A stretch of 64,000 nucleotides of DNA, taken from contig BDIU01000287.1 in assembly GCA_002118135.1 (NCBI GenBank), positions 248,001 to 312,000 of the forward strand, written 5' to 3'. Below the pieces are notes generated by a model, which was not told the DNA's origin, ran no database searches, and was given only the letters and a program-made list of their open reading frames with translations. Numbering within the stretch: the first letter of the stretch is position 1; the number at the start of each line of letters is the position of its first letter. Position numbers and translations under genes: made by a program. This document shows, piece by piece, positions 1 through 12,300 of this stretch. The stretch comes from Trebouxia sp. TZW2008 (Eukaryota > Chlorophyta > Trebouxiophyceae > Trebouxiales > Trebouxiaceae).

Positions 1-3000
1 AATTTTACTGGCAGGAACAGCATTGCATGTGTGTGTGCAACAGCCAAGCTGCTGCTGTGATAGGTATCAATGCAGCTGTGAACCGACAAGGCTAAGCAGC
101 GCAGAGCTTTATTGAAAAGGGCTGACTTCTGGACCTGGACTCCAGTAGAGTGCAGGCCAGCAGCATTGTTCCAGCAGGGCAAATCAACACTGAATCTACG
201 TCCAAAGGTCTGACCTTTAGATCTGGACTCCAGCAGAATGCATGCTACCAACAAGGCAAATCAGCCTAACATAGACTGGAATGGCTGACCTTTAGATCTG
301 GACTCCAGCAAGATGCAGGCCAGCAGCAGCTTCTCCAGGCGGCAGCAGTTACGCATCATCTGCATGTGGGTTGCCTGGAACATCTCATTGATGGCATCAT
401 CCACATGACTCATCTTTACCATACCTGCACGTAAAGGTAGCAAGTTCAAAACTCACACTTTACAAAAATTCTGAGGAGAGCTGATAGCGATGCAAAGCAC
501 AATTGCTCAACAGTCAAGACTTTACTGAATACATGTCCTAGCAGGTGACATGTTACATGCAGTCGGCAAAACTGTGAGTCGGCACTTTGCTTACAACATA
601 TGTTGCTGATGATGTCAAGGCAAACTCGGTCTGCTGCCACAGCCTGATTGCTTCCAGCCGCCACACAGCAAACATCCTTTGCAGGTGTCAAAGGATCTCC
701 TTGGTCGCACAATACCAAATGGTGTCGTCTGCCCACTGGTGCTAGCAGCAGCAGCAGCATCTGCCGAGGCAAGCTGGGTTTGCTGTCACTGCTGAATTGC
801 ATTAGGCAGCCATGCAGCAACACAATATATGCAGCCCGCGACAGAAACTGGTGTATCCACACAATACCTGATGGTGCAGGCTGTCCACTGGTGCTAGCAA
901 TAGCAACAGCATCTGCAAGGCAAGCTAGGCCTGCTGTCACTGCTTGAGTGCATCAAGCAGCCACACCATCACACTGTCTATGCAGCGCTAAACAGAAATA
1001 CTTATTACATCAAATACCTGATGAGGCAGGCTGTCCACTGGTGCTGGCAGTAGCAGCAGCATCTGCTGAGGCAAGCTGCTGATTCCTGGCCTCAGTGATC
1101 TCAGCTGCCCGCCGCAATAGCTCCAAACAGCGCCTTACATCTCCTGACACAGCCGCCACCTGTTTGCGCAGCCAGCAGACCTCAAACTTTATTGTGAGGC
1201 TTGAAGCTTCAGTGTGGGCGGGAAATGCGGGTGGAGATTTGGGGGAGGGGACGGGCCACAGAAAATCACTGATTGTAATGCTGTGCCTTGGGTATTTGTC
1301 TCCTTGCTGTCAATTAGGCATGCAGCAGTTCATAAATGCCTGCATTGACATGATCATCAGTGCTATGGCAGCAGTTTCAGCTGTGCCATACTTCAGGACA
1401 TGGCCGACACCATCAAGCAAAGCGTGCTTGTATCTAAGCTTTTCACAGTGTGCAAGCCTCCGTGCCCAGCAGTGTTGCAAGTCATGCAAAGTTTTGACAG
1501 AAAGTACTACCTTCCTGGCTGCATACTCGATGGCTCTGGACTCAAACACGTCCAGGCCTTCCAGGCGCGTCTTGGCAATGGTCTCCAGCTGCTGCCGGCT
1601 GTATGGCTGGAACACCACCCGCCTGCGGCAAATCACCAAAACACTCATCTACATAGCCGCTCATGAACAAGCAGCTATACAGATGCTGCTTCAAACATCT
1701 GCATAGCTGTTTGAATAAGCGTAGATGATCACACAGCTGCAAATACATTCTCTGGACGCAGCTGGATAATCTGCCATGCATACAACAGGTTGCCCATGGA
1801 TGGTATGATACAGAGTAGAACAGAACCAGCAATTTACTGTCATAGACACCCAGCAGGGGTTCATACAGACCAGGTCAGTTCAGAGAGTCAATGGTAATCT
1901 ACTGCATGTGTCAGCCAAGCTTGCTGTGCCCTAAAACACTATATGCAGGCATCATGCTGCATAGCTTTCGCCCATACCAGATGACGCCAGGACTCACAGA
2001 ACCCACAGAAGCATGTCATGACTGTGCAGCACCAAGCATCAAACAAGCGGCAAAGCCTCAGCATGCAGCAAACGCTAGCTGACTGCAAAAGGCCTTAGCA
2101 ACACACACACAAACGCTGAGCAGCAGGCACCAAGAAATTGCAAGCCTCATGCAGCAACAAGCATAAAGCGCCCAGGCAGCCAATTCCAAAACATGTTGCT
2201 CAAGGCACTGCCGTTTGCACGTTTGGCAGTGGATTGACCTGGAGCCAAGGCGGGAGGCAATGCGGGGTAGCAGCCTCTCAGGCAGGTCCATGGTGTTGGC
2301 CACCCCTATCACTGCCAGGCGGCTGCGCGGCTTGGTGGGCCACTCAAACAGGTTGTAAAGCACCTGCACACATCAGCCAGCTCATGACACAACAGCGGCA
2401 CAGCTGGCTGTTGCGTGACCTTCAAGACAGTCGTAATGGATCAAAATGCAGTCGCGGTGCTGGCCCCATTGTCTGCACACCTTCAGGTGACCAAATGAGC
2501 CTGCTGTATGGCCTGCAGAAACAAGGTGAGGCATACCTGTTACCTACCTCGTGCATGTGCAGGCACAGGTACCGATCAATCAATTAATGCAGACAGAGCT
2601 GATGAAGCATTGCCTGCTGAGGGTGATATCAAGTTGCAAGTGTTAGGGTCAAGTTTCTCTGGAAGGAGGTTGTACAGCACCTGCACTCTACAATAGACTA
2701 ATGTCATGATGTGGGACTGCAAACTTGGCTGTAGTGATAGGCTGAACGCATGCATGGAAGTGCACTGCCTTTTGAGGGTGATGCAATTTTGTCCAACTTT
2801 TGTGTCAGAGGTCACACAAGCAGCAATCCCTGCAGCTGTCTATTGCCAAGATAAACATACTATTGCGATTTTGCGCATGCTGGTGAATATTGTCAACCAC
2901 ATTTGCACAAATCGTACACCAGACAGGAGACAAATGAAGCCCAAAACTTCATCCTTCTAAACCTCCCTTGAGCAGCATGCCAGGATTATTCTCAGACAGC

Positions 3001-6000
3001 GCACTTGGATATTTAGTGCTGCGCTGAATGCTTGTCATGTCTCCATCAAACACAGGCTACTGGCCTTCGTTTGCGATCAAATTCTGAGCAGCAGCTTATG
3101 TCTTCTGCCTGGTAGTATTTCGGTATCTTCTAACCTGTCGAATCGTGGCTCATCCTAGCTGGACACTCAGTGCATGCCTAGCCTAGCAGTGATCTGCACA
3201 TGCTCAGGTAAGGAGCTCACAGTCTGTTTCTTGGTGACCAGCAGGTCCATTTCATCCACCAGCAGTATGGTGACTCGCTTGCTGGTGCCCCCACGGCCCC
3301 CACCCCCACCCCCACTGAACATCTCCTCCAGGGCTGCTGCAGCTGCGGTTGGGCCCACATGATTCCCAGTCAAAGCCTGCGGCCAACATTGACAATGTCA
3401 ATCCTTAATTGGAGGTTGCCTGCGTTGAAACAAGCATGCATGGTCTGCTCAACTCCTTTGAAGGGCTGCGGCAGCTGCAATTGGCTCATGTGATTCTCAG
3501 TCAAAGCCTGCAGCCAAGCCAGATGTCAGAAACTGCAGATGGACAAGCGAGAGACAAAATGAGCATCTGCATGCCAATTTGCATTCTTTGTGCACGCCGC
3601 AGGAGGCAATCTTCCTCATTGCAGACACAGTCAGGCTTGCCTCAAGTATGGTTTCCTGTCTGTCAGCACTTCCATAACTGCAAGTCAAGCTCAATAGTAC
3701 AGCTAACTACCTTTGGCTTTGCAAAGCACTATGTGTATCAAGGCATATGTTTCTAGTCTGCAGCAGTAAGGCGCACCTCATAGAGATGAGTGTAGGCATG
3801 CTGAGGGGAGGGTAGCCTCAGGCTGTTCATCTCCACAAACTGGAAGTGAGGCAGATCGCCGGCCTCTGCCTTGCGCCGCAGCCTGCGCATGCTCTCCAGT
3901 ACTGTGGCTGTCTTGCCTGTGCCAGGCACCCCAGACACATACAGGCATCGGCCCCCACTGCTACCTGCACTGAAGCTTTGGCATGTCCATGTGCGCTTGA
4001 GGATTTGCAGAACAGAAGAATTTGCAAAGCTGGATGTCTTGTCAGTGTCATAGCATCACTGTTCCCAAACTAAATGGCAAGGTGCTTTGTAATCAACTTG
4101 CCTGTACCAAGCCATCTGCATGAATGCAAGCACTGGCGCCTGCCGGGCCACCCAGGCAGCATATCTGAAGCCAAGGTTCGAAGCTAGCTTTGCTCATGTC
4201 ATAGGCTGCTCAAGGATGCAAGCCAGAGGGTTGTTAGTGGCACTGTGATGTCAGCTTCTAACAGTATGATGCAGCTGTAAGTGCAATAATGATACATGAC
4301 TGCTTGCAAGAAACAGGAAAGCATGAGGATCTACAACATTGCTGACTATCCTTTGCAGCCAAAATCACAGCAGAACAGATGAACACTCAACACAATACCA
4401 GCTGCTGTCAGCACCTGCAGAGAGCAATTCTTCCACAAAGGCAGTGATGGCAGCCCTCTCATTGTCTCGGCAGGGCATGCTGCGGGGGACAGCAGTCAGG
4501 GCTAGAAGGGCTTGAGCGCAGGCCATGGGGGTAGCCCCCTCCCCTGGCCCCTCCCCCCTGCCTGCAGGGATCTCAGCTGCACCCAATCCAGATAGGCTGT
4601 CTCTCTGGGCTGCCACCCACTCCTTTCCCCCCTGCACACATTCAGAGGATGTGACTGACAAGGATTTAGGCTACTGCATTGTTGAGGGTTTCATAACACA
4701 TGTCAATATTGGTGCTGCTTTGCTCATCAAACGCAGTGCTCTGCTGTTCCTTGCTTTTTTGCTCCTTGGGATCCCATTGACCAATGATGAGGTTCATAAG
4801 CAGGCGTGTCTGGGTCACTTCTCAACACTGGAACCAGCCACCCTGCCTGCTGACCTGCTTTGCTTTCATGCTATGGTGTGACCGTCACAATTGACATGAC
4901 AGCTGTCAACATGAGCATTGCAACTGAGGGCACATGCCAATCTGCTGATGTGCTTTGCGCCTGTTAAGAGCTAACGTGGGCACAAGTACCCAGCTGTCTT
5001 GATGTATTTGATGGGCAGTGTGGCTATCGCCGTCACTTTGCCAAACAGATTAGTGTTGTCAGGTTTGGCATGTGCCAACATCTGACCTGCTGTGTTTTTG
5101 AGGAGTGGTTGATCGCCACAGCCACTTTGATGAATGCCATGATTGGTTTTAACACGGGCATGTGCCTACCTGCTGGCGTGCTTTGCGCCTGTTCAGAGCT
5201 AATGTAGGGGCAGCCCCTCTGCCTCGGGGCATTTTCCCGCCCTTCCAAGTGCCCTTCTGAGCCCAGAAGGCATACTCAGGTTTGAAGGTCTGGTCTGCTT
5301 CACCATCAGATGCTGAGTCAGCTTCTAGATCTGCCCAGTCTGAGTCATTCTCATTTGGCTCTGTGCTGCGCTGCGTGAAGCTCTGCAGAACCACATGCTC
5401 AAAGAGTGATGTTCACAATTTCTTGATTGGTCAGTTGAAGCCCTTGATGCTTTTCTGGAGGATTGCAAAATAAAGGGGTTGCTTGGTTGGTTGACTGACA
5501 CATTTCATGAAATTTCCCGTAAGGCATTGGCAACCACTTCGCTGTGTAAAGGCTTCAGAGCATGAGCTTGCTCTACAAGCAAGCTGCAGCAGAGGATCCA
5601 GATCAGCAGCAGGCAAAGACAAAAGCACCTGAGCAGCTTGATGCATAGCTGAAAGACTGTGTCATACTCGCGTAGAAACTTCATCTCCAATAGGAGCAGC
5701 GGTATGTTGTTTCATGCAAGAGCCCGTGAGCTTGCTTCGTAAACAGGCTGCAGCACAGGAGACAGAGGAATCGTAAGTGCACAGCACTGATATTACAGGG
5801 CGCTTTGATGCTCACATGGAAGATTGTGTCATACTCATACTCGCACAGGAAGGCGTCATCTCCATTAGCATGCTGAAAGGCTTCTCGCAAGCACACTTGA
5901 GCGGGCTTCCACAGGGATGTCACTTCATTGTTATCCACAATCTGGGTCAGCAGAATTTCCCTAGCTAACTGATGGGGCTGCACACGACACATTCGTTTGA

Positions 6001-7948
6001 GAACAGCTTATTTAAACAGGCAAAAGCCTGATGTTACAGTATGACTGTTACAGCATGATGCTGAGGCATACATCACATTGGGTTGACAACAGCTGAGAAC
6101 TACCAGCAGAAGGTTGGAGATTCTCAGTCATGATGCTGATGCACATCAGCCACTGGGCTGAGGGTAGCCTATAACAGCAAGGAGATGCTGTTACAGCATG
6201 GTACTGCTGTGCCTAAAAGTGTCTGCCAGCAACTTTAGGAGCAAAGAAAACTCTCAAGCAGTCATCGTGTGATGCTGCTGCTGCCACAATTGTGAGTCCA
6301 CAAGTTCACTAGCTGCAGAGATATCATGTCATTGTGTTATGCATGCTGGCTGGAACATATGCAGCATGACAGGATGCATTTGTAGGCAGGCAACAGCCTT
6401 GCTGTCTCTAACAGCCGCCATGTGCCTTGATGACGTACATCACAGCAGATACATGCCAAGTCACGGCCTGGAGATCTTGGGCACAAGAGTGTCCCTGGTG
6501 ACAGACCAACGCCAATGTCAATGCATACACATGGAACTGAAGCTTTTTCATAAGCCACAGGCTGCACTACAGCTGGGATATGCACACACCTGCCTGCCCT
6601 GGGCTGTGTTCTCAGGGATCTCATACCACCTGCCAGAAAAGCAGTGCTTGCCATCAGGCTCCCGCCACAAGGCCACAATCTGAACCAGGGCCAGCTTGTT
6701 GCCGCCTGACAGAAGGTGCTCCCTGGCAGTAGCTGCCTCAGGCTTCAGAGCTCTGCGACGGCGTCCACTCACACAGCTTGGACAGAACCAGTCACCCTGA
6801 ATGTCATTTCACAAAACTGCAGTCTGATCAATTGATGTGTCTTGCAGTTCATCCACATGTTCATTTGTTCATTCAGTCAGTCAGTCGTTCATTCATGCGT
6901 TTGTCCATTCGTTCATGCATTCATTCACACATTCATTTGTTGGTTCAATGAGTCAGGTATTCATCTGCATGCATGCCAGACAACCTTCGGGACTCAAACA
7001 GACACAGTCACAGGCAGTACTGCAGGAATTTTGGCATACAATCTCATGCAATGGTGCTGCCATCAGACAACCTTGCATCTGGCAGGCTGAAGCACAACTG
7101 ACAAAGTTGCAAGCTTGCTAGGTATACCTGCGGGCTATCTGCCAGCAGTACAGTATGAAGCTTTTCTGCAAATGCCCTCATGATGGCAACAGCAGCAGGT
7201 GGTGCTACTTGCCAAAGCTGAACCTGTCTGTTTGGTCATGCAATGTAAGCCTTGTCAACGCAACGCTGTGCCACGGCACAATCTGTGATTTCCCTGCTGA
7301 CGCTTGTTTTGATCAAGACTACGTGTGCATGACAAGGCATTGAAACAGGTTTGAGAGCGTCACCTTTGGCACAGCTGTGAGTGGCGGCTTCAAGCAACTT
7401 ATGTGGTACCCCAAAAGGCACTTATTGCATTCCACCATGGCAACATCCTCTGGCTCTGCAAACCCACATATCTGGCAGACCTCAACCTCTGTAAACTCTT
7501 CCTCATCAAAGTCATCGGTCATTCTGAGGTATGCACTGTCGCCCACTTTGAATGTCTCCCCATCCACTGTCACTGAGGTAACAAACTGACGCAACTGCCT
7601 ATGACATGCTTTGATTTTCTTGCTGCGCTTTCGTTGTGGTTTTGTGCTTGCAACAGCTGGTGCTGTGCTTTCTGCAGGCTCAGCTTGGCCGGCTTTGCTG
7701 CTTGCAGCAAGCTGTGCAGGTGAGGCTTCTGTACCTGTCTTGCCCTGAAGATACAGGGGGATGCATAAGCTTTGTGCAGATGCAGCATTCAGAGCTTTGG
7801 CTTCAGTACTCAGAAATGCGAGCTTTTTGCTGTCCAGACTCACTCGCTTTTTAGTTGTACTGGCATGGACCCCTCTTTTAGCTGGAAACACCTCAGTCAG
7901 TGGCGTACTGTCGTTCGCACGGCCTGACCTACGAGTGCTGGCCCGCAT
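1..7948 (-). CDS. ORC1: Origin recognition complex subunit 1 (ORC1), C-terminus beyond left edge
   Basis: ORC1 is the AAA+ ATPase of the origin recognition complex and acts in the nucleus at replication origins. Eleven exons, in phase: 7364-7948, 6590-6796, 5816-5977, 5170-5382, 4415-4631, 3777-3964, 3221-3376, 2239-2363, 1511-1622, 1018-1159, 290-424. In order I see a basic N-terminus; a PHD finger (CQIC...CNKC...H..C, completed by WFCPSC in exon 2) lying inside a BAH domain, as in land-plant ORC1; an acidic linker; Walker [10 protein letters not shown] in exon 6; Walker B ILLVDEMD in exon 7; the [15 protein letters not shown] block in exon 8; and the AAA+ lid ([15 protein letters not shown]) in exon 10. 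Exon 11 ([15 protein letters not shown]) leads to the winged-helix region, which lies off the window. The ATG at 7948 is the first in frame. A Gly-rich loop (residues GGGGGGRGG) precedes Walker B. Several exon junctions carry tandem copies, listed separately. Identity is certain from motif order; exon ends are inferred. Confidence 0.95.
116..345 (-). repeat. Three-copy junction array at the 3' end of ORC1 exon 11
   Basis: The end of exon 11 plus the start of its intron (motif TTTAGATCTGGACTCCAGC on the + strand, beginning near 290) recurs near 212 and, more diverged, near 124. The period is about 80-90 bp. The distal copies lie in the intron and keep a GTCAG-like donor position. Confidence 0.75.
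700..1090 (-). repeat. Three-copy junction array at the 3' end of ORC1 exon 10
   Basis: The block containing GTCCACTGGTGCT (+ strand) lies at 1033 in the exon and recurs at 883 and, as CCCACTGGTGCT, near 731. The period is about 150 bp and includes both exon end and intron start. The copy at 883 keeps the donor CATCAG|GTATTG and an open frame for the Ala/Ser/Thr-rich exon tail. Confidence 0.85.
2239..2700 (-). repeat. Partial duplicate of the ORC1 exon 8 start
   Basis: The first codons of exon 8 with their acceptor (protein [12 protein letters not shown], top at 2363) have a diverged second copy near 2655-2692 in the upstream intron. That copy reads [12 protein letters not shown] behind an AG. 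Offset is about 320 bp. This is a two-copy acceptor-side duplication. Confidence 0.65.
3335..3525 (-). repeat. Two-copy acceptor-side duplication at ORC1 exon 7
   Basis: The + strand block AGGGCTGCTGCAGCTGC...CAGTCAAAGCCTGC, spanning the start of exon 7 and its acceptor (3369), is repeated at 3455-3515 (CAGTCAAAGCCTGCAGCC, 3499). Offset is about 131 bp. The second copy sits in the upstream intron and keeps the AG. Confidence 0.75.
4925..5215 (-). repeat. Duplicated 3' end of ORC1 exon 8 region (acidic linker exon)
   Basis: The + strand block GTGCTTTGCGCCTGTTCAG at 5178, covering the end of exon 5170-5382 and its donor, recurs as GTGCTTTGCGCCTGTTAAG at 4950, offset 228 bp. A weaker related piece with GGCATGTGCCAACATCTGAC lies between, near 5067. 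Confidence 0.7.
5440..5870 (-). repeat. Diverged duplication of the ORC1 BAH exon end
   Basis: The exon end encoding CEYEYDTIF with its donor (5816-5860) resembles a block at 5650-5695, which reads REYDTVFQL on the - strand after GGAGATGAAG. Flanking text (GTGAGCTTGCTTCGTAAACA, GAGCTTGCTCTACAAGCAAG) also pairs at an offset near 170 bp. Confidence 0.6.
6845..6955. repeat. TTCA/GTTC tetranucleotide tract in an ORC1 intron
   Basis: An imperfect run of CATTCATTC, GTTCATTC and CAGTCAGTC units lies in the intron between ORC1 exons 1 and 2, about 50 bp upstream of the exon 2 acceptor in gene orientation. Confidence 0.85.
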
Positions 7949-9385
7949 GTTACAAAACCCCAGGTCTGTTGACCCGGCTCTATCGACTACTTAGGCCCAT
8001 CGTTGTTTCCTGGATCTTAGATGTCCGCAGTATGCAGCATGCGTGTCCTGTACTGGGCTTTCGAGCCTTCGGCAGGGCGTCGCAAGCCAGCGAGCACAAG
8101 TTGCTACGTCTCTACCGCGATTGTATGGAAGAACGTGGGCATACTTTCAGGAATGGCCTGTAGGGAAGGACCGTTTGGGGCCATGATCATCAGATCAGTG
8201 ATCACAGCTTTGCCGCCAAAGGCTTTTGAACCGATTTCGGGTCGACTCTGCCCACTCAAAAATGGCTCGGGATTTGGCATGCAAACTTTGAGCTCCATCA
8301 CATTGTGCAAACTTTCCGTCCTGCGCACCGTCTTGCCGCTTGTTCTTGAGCAAGCTGGTACGCCAGCCGCCATTCAAGTCCAGCCTGTCAACTTTGTGAG
8401 CTTTTTGCCGCATTACGCCGAAGCCTGTGATCTTACCTCTGTATCGGCAGTGTTTGCGTTATCTGAACAGCGCCATCTGCCTTCTTGCCTGTCAAAACCA
8501 CCAACATCAAGTCGTGTAAGCAGGCGCTTTCGGGATGCTCAATTAACGACACCGGAAGTTGCACCCGAAACAGTTGACCAAGAGTGAAAGTCAGTATATT
8601 TGCCCAGCGTTGCTTGCCATTTAACATCAACAGAGCCTTTGCATAAGAAAGGAAGCTCCAGCAGCACACAACAGAGGCTGATCACCTTCTGACAAGAAGA
8701 GAGCACCCTACACCTTCTGTGAATGCTGGACGCTGTGGTTATGGACTGGTTCAACCATTCTCACCATGTGAGACTGCTAGAAAAGTGTGTTGCGTATCAC
8801 GTGACAAGGTTTGCCATAATGACGTCAACACAAGGCTGCTGCAGTTGAAGAGTTGAGCAGGAGGGAGCAGTTGAGCAGCACGCAAAGCAGCGACCTCAGA
8901 GGTAATCTTGGCAAAGTGCATATTTGTACAAGTTGCAACAAAGCAGTTGTATTGGTGCCTGGGATGGCTTGCATTATATCTCCAATGATGTTGCGTTGGC
9001 TGGTGCAGTGGAAAGAGATGCAGCAGGTGGCCTGCACGGCATTTCAAGCCCATTCTTTGGCCAGATCCTAAGTAAGTTGCTTCTCGTTGTCGGAATAGAA
9101 ATTGACATCGTCAAGCTGCTTGAAAACATTGCTCAAACCAAATGTAGAAACATAGTCACATTCTACTGGCCAACCCTGATGCACTTTGAATTCTTGCTGT
9201 CGTTAGGTTGCCCAAGTTTTGGCAGCCACATGGAGGAATGAATGTAGAAGGCGAGTTGAAAACAGGCAGCCATACTTACAATCAGTCTGCAGACAGACCC
9301 TTTCAAAGTCTGTCTCATCCTCAGCGGAACTTAAAAGCCTGCATCACAAGCAGGCTTACACTGCAGCCAATCATTAGACCTTTTG
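7949..9385. other. Divergent intergenic region between ORC1 and the LFR-like gene, with an orphan ORF
   Basis: This 1.4 kb separates two divergently transcribed genes and should hold both promoters. It contains an open frame at 8021-8587 (+, 188 codons, starting MSAVCSMRVLYW) and shorter open frames on the other strand (for example 8104-8373, an 89-codon frame). I recognise no domain in either and cannot tell which strand, if any, is coding. 8600-9385 shows no convincing exon. No clear TATA box was seen. Confidence 0.4.
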
Positions 9386-12300
9386 ATGGAAGGCTCTGCC
9401 AAACAGAGCAATGGGCAAGCTGAAGAGCCATCTATTCCTCAGCATGTCAAATTCATCCCTTCACTAAGTACTGCAAATGGTCAGAACAGCCTCGGTACAG
9501 CACCAGCTGGAGCAGATCAGCCAGCAGTCAGAGATGCAGCAAAACTGGATGCCAGGCTGTCTAACGGTCACATGCATGACAAGCAGCCTGCAAATGGTGT
9601 CTCAGTTGCTTTCGCCCCTGAACATAAGCCTGATGGCAACAGCAGCTTGCTTGATCAGCAGCAGCCAGCAGCCAAGACTGCAAGGGGCCCCACTGCACCT
9701 TCGCAACAGCAGCAACCTGTAGCACTCAGTGCACAGCCAACTGCAGCCGTTGTGAGTGCCTCAACAAGCCAGCAAGGCCCAGAAGCACAACCAGCTTCTG
9801 CACCTGTGGCCTCAACAAGCAGCCAACCTTCTCGATTACCTGCTCAAAACAGCACCTTGCCTTCAGGCGCGCTCATGCTCCCCTACTCTGCAGGCACACT
9901 CTCATCACCTCACTCCTCCCCTGTGCATACACCAGCCGCCCTGTCAACTGCACAAGCACCTGCGCAAGCACAGCAGCAACCTCAACAGCAGCCTCAGCAG
10001 CAACAAGCGCCACAGCGACAGCAGTCACTGCAACAGCAACAACACCTTCAACAACACCAGATCCGGCAGCAGCAGGCCCTGATGCAGCAGCAGCGCTATC
10101 AGTATGCGCTGCATCAAGCGCAGCTCCAGCAAGCTGCCTTGCAAAGACCTCAAGCACAGCAGCTACAGCAGGGGCTGCCCACCAGACCGCTGTTGCACAA
10201 CTCCCTTCTGTTGCCCAACCAGCAGCAGCAACAGCCGCGTCTGCCCACTGCAGTCATGCAACCCCGCGCTGCACAACCTGTCTGGCCTGTGCCTCTTCCC
10301 AGAACTGCCTCAGGTAGGCCATCACATCCTGCTGCGCACCCTGCAAAGCACCCATGCATGTGCCAGTTGGGCTTTGCCAGACCACTGTCATTCCAGCGTA
10401 ACTTGCAAAAGCTCATCACTGTCCTTGTTTGGTCTCCACCCGTGCTGGCTTTGCGGTCTGCATCACATCAGACTGCATGCAAGGTGTAGGGCGGCAGCTG
10501 CTTGTTTGCAGCATGGCATGCTTAGTGTTGGTTGAAGCAGCATTCAGATTGCGTTAGAACATCTTGCTGCAGGCATGAAGAGATCTGCATCAGGTGAGGC
10601 TGCTGCAGCAGCTGCCAAGAAGCAGAAGACAACACCCCTGGCAGCTTATCAGCAGGCACAGGAGCACCTCAAAGCGCAAGCCCTGCAGGTGTTCTTTGTT
10701 GACATGCATTCACCGTAAGGCCGTCGCATAGACCATGGTGCCGTGCTACTCACAACAGAAACCTGCTTTGCCTGCTCAGTATAATTTTCTGGCAGCTGGC
10801 AAGTCACTCTCCCTGTGCTGTATTATGAAAGCAGTTGCCATCTCGGCGTCACACTGCTTTTGCCGCTTTTGCATCACCAAGCTTGCATGCCAATGAAGCA
10901 TATCTCTGGTATGCAGGGCGCACAGACTGCTGAGTCAAGAAAAGCAGCTGAGGAATTGCTGAAGGGCATTGCGCCAAGCATTGGTCCAATCCTGTCCCTA
11001 CCTGCAAGTTTTTCAAGCACTCATGTGAGTTCAATTGGCCTTTCATTTCCCCCCTTTGCTGAGGAAAGCTGTTCAGCATACAGTGGATTGGCATTTCTGC
11101 TCAGGATTCCAGCAATGTTCTAATCAACCAAGCGGCATGACCAACCTTGCAGTATGTGTGCAACCAGTTGCAAGCAGCATACAGACGATGCATGCATGTC
11201 CTGCACATATCAGTCAGGCAAGTTACTTTGCTTCAGTTCAAGTTGCTGTGCTGCTGCTGATTGTTTGGCTGCCCTGGGCTTCAAATTATGCACTGCCTTG
11301 GAGATCAAGTGCAGTACGCAGCACACATGCTGGCATCAAGGGGCCCTGACTCTCACACAATGCCCAGATGCTCTTGCTTTTGGCTTCCAAACAGGCAGTA
11401 TGTTTTGCGTAGGCCAAGGAGCTGCAGCTAGCATTGAGGAGCGGGGTCCATGCCAGCGTGGCGTGGAGCTTGAATGCCCTCACTGTGCTGTCTTTTGACA
11501 GCACTCACCCCTTGCTCCTGTCACTCCATCCTGGCTTGCTGGATGCATTGCTGGAGGTACTCCTGCAACAAACTGACACAAGCTTTCAGCTGCAAGTCAG
11601 CAGCACATTGATGCCACAACATGGGCACAAGGCACAACATGCTGTTTGAAACTCAAACTCTGAGCAGCTGAAGACAGTCTTGCTTGCATAGTTGTCACAT
11701 GGAACAGGCAGAACAAGCCTTTGTGCATGGCAAATCTCTGCTCAATGCGTAATCCACCTCATGAGCTGTACCCCTGCTGCATGCTGGGACGGACTGTTGT
11801 CAAGCTTACCATGCTCATGCAAGGTTTGAACCCTGCAGGTGCTTGTCAAAGGTCTTGAGGATGAAGCTGTTGCATGTGTAGACTATGCAGAGTGTCTCAC
11901 GGCAGCAGAAAGGCTCTTGCCCAGCCGGCATCCCCAGCCAAAGCCAGGAGAACCTCAGGTGTCCTTTACAACAATGCACAATGAGCATTTCTTTCAATAG
12001 CATGATTTCATGTCACTATACTTGACCAAGCAAAAGGTGCATAATCATTGTACACTGGGAATTGACAAAACGCCCTATTACCGATATGACAAACAGCCAT
12101 AGCTGACGCGCTGTGAGCTGCAGTTGATGCAATGATGTTCTGTATACCGTGAGAGCTGATGCTGTTCATGCCAATCCTGGCCAGCCCAAACCACATTCCT
12201 TGCGTGATCTGCAGGCAATTCACAGATTATGAGATGCATACAACACTTGTCACAACATGAGCAGCAGCCCATGATGCTTTCACAATGCACTGCGATGCGT

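Noticed and set aside
6837..7121. His/Ser/Phe-rich frames on the + strand
   Set aside because: They are produced by the TTCA tetranucleotide tract inside an ORC1 intron.
7636..7994. Open frames on the + strand rich in Leu/Cys
   Set aside because: They are antisense to ORC1 exon 1, whose PHD and basic regions are clearly coding on the - strand.
9873..10157. Ala/Val-rich frame on the - strand
   Set aside because: It is the complement of the CAG/CAA Gln tract in the LFR-like gene.
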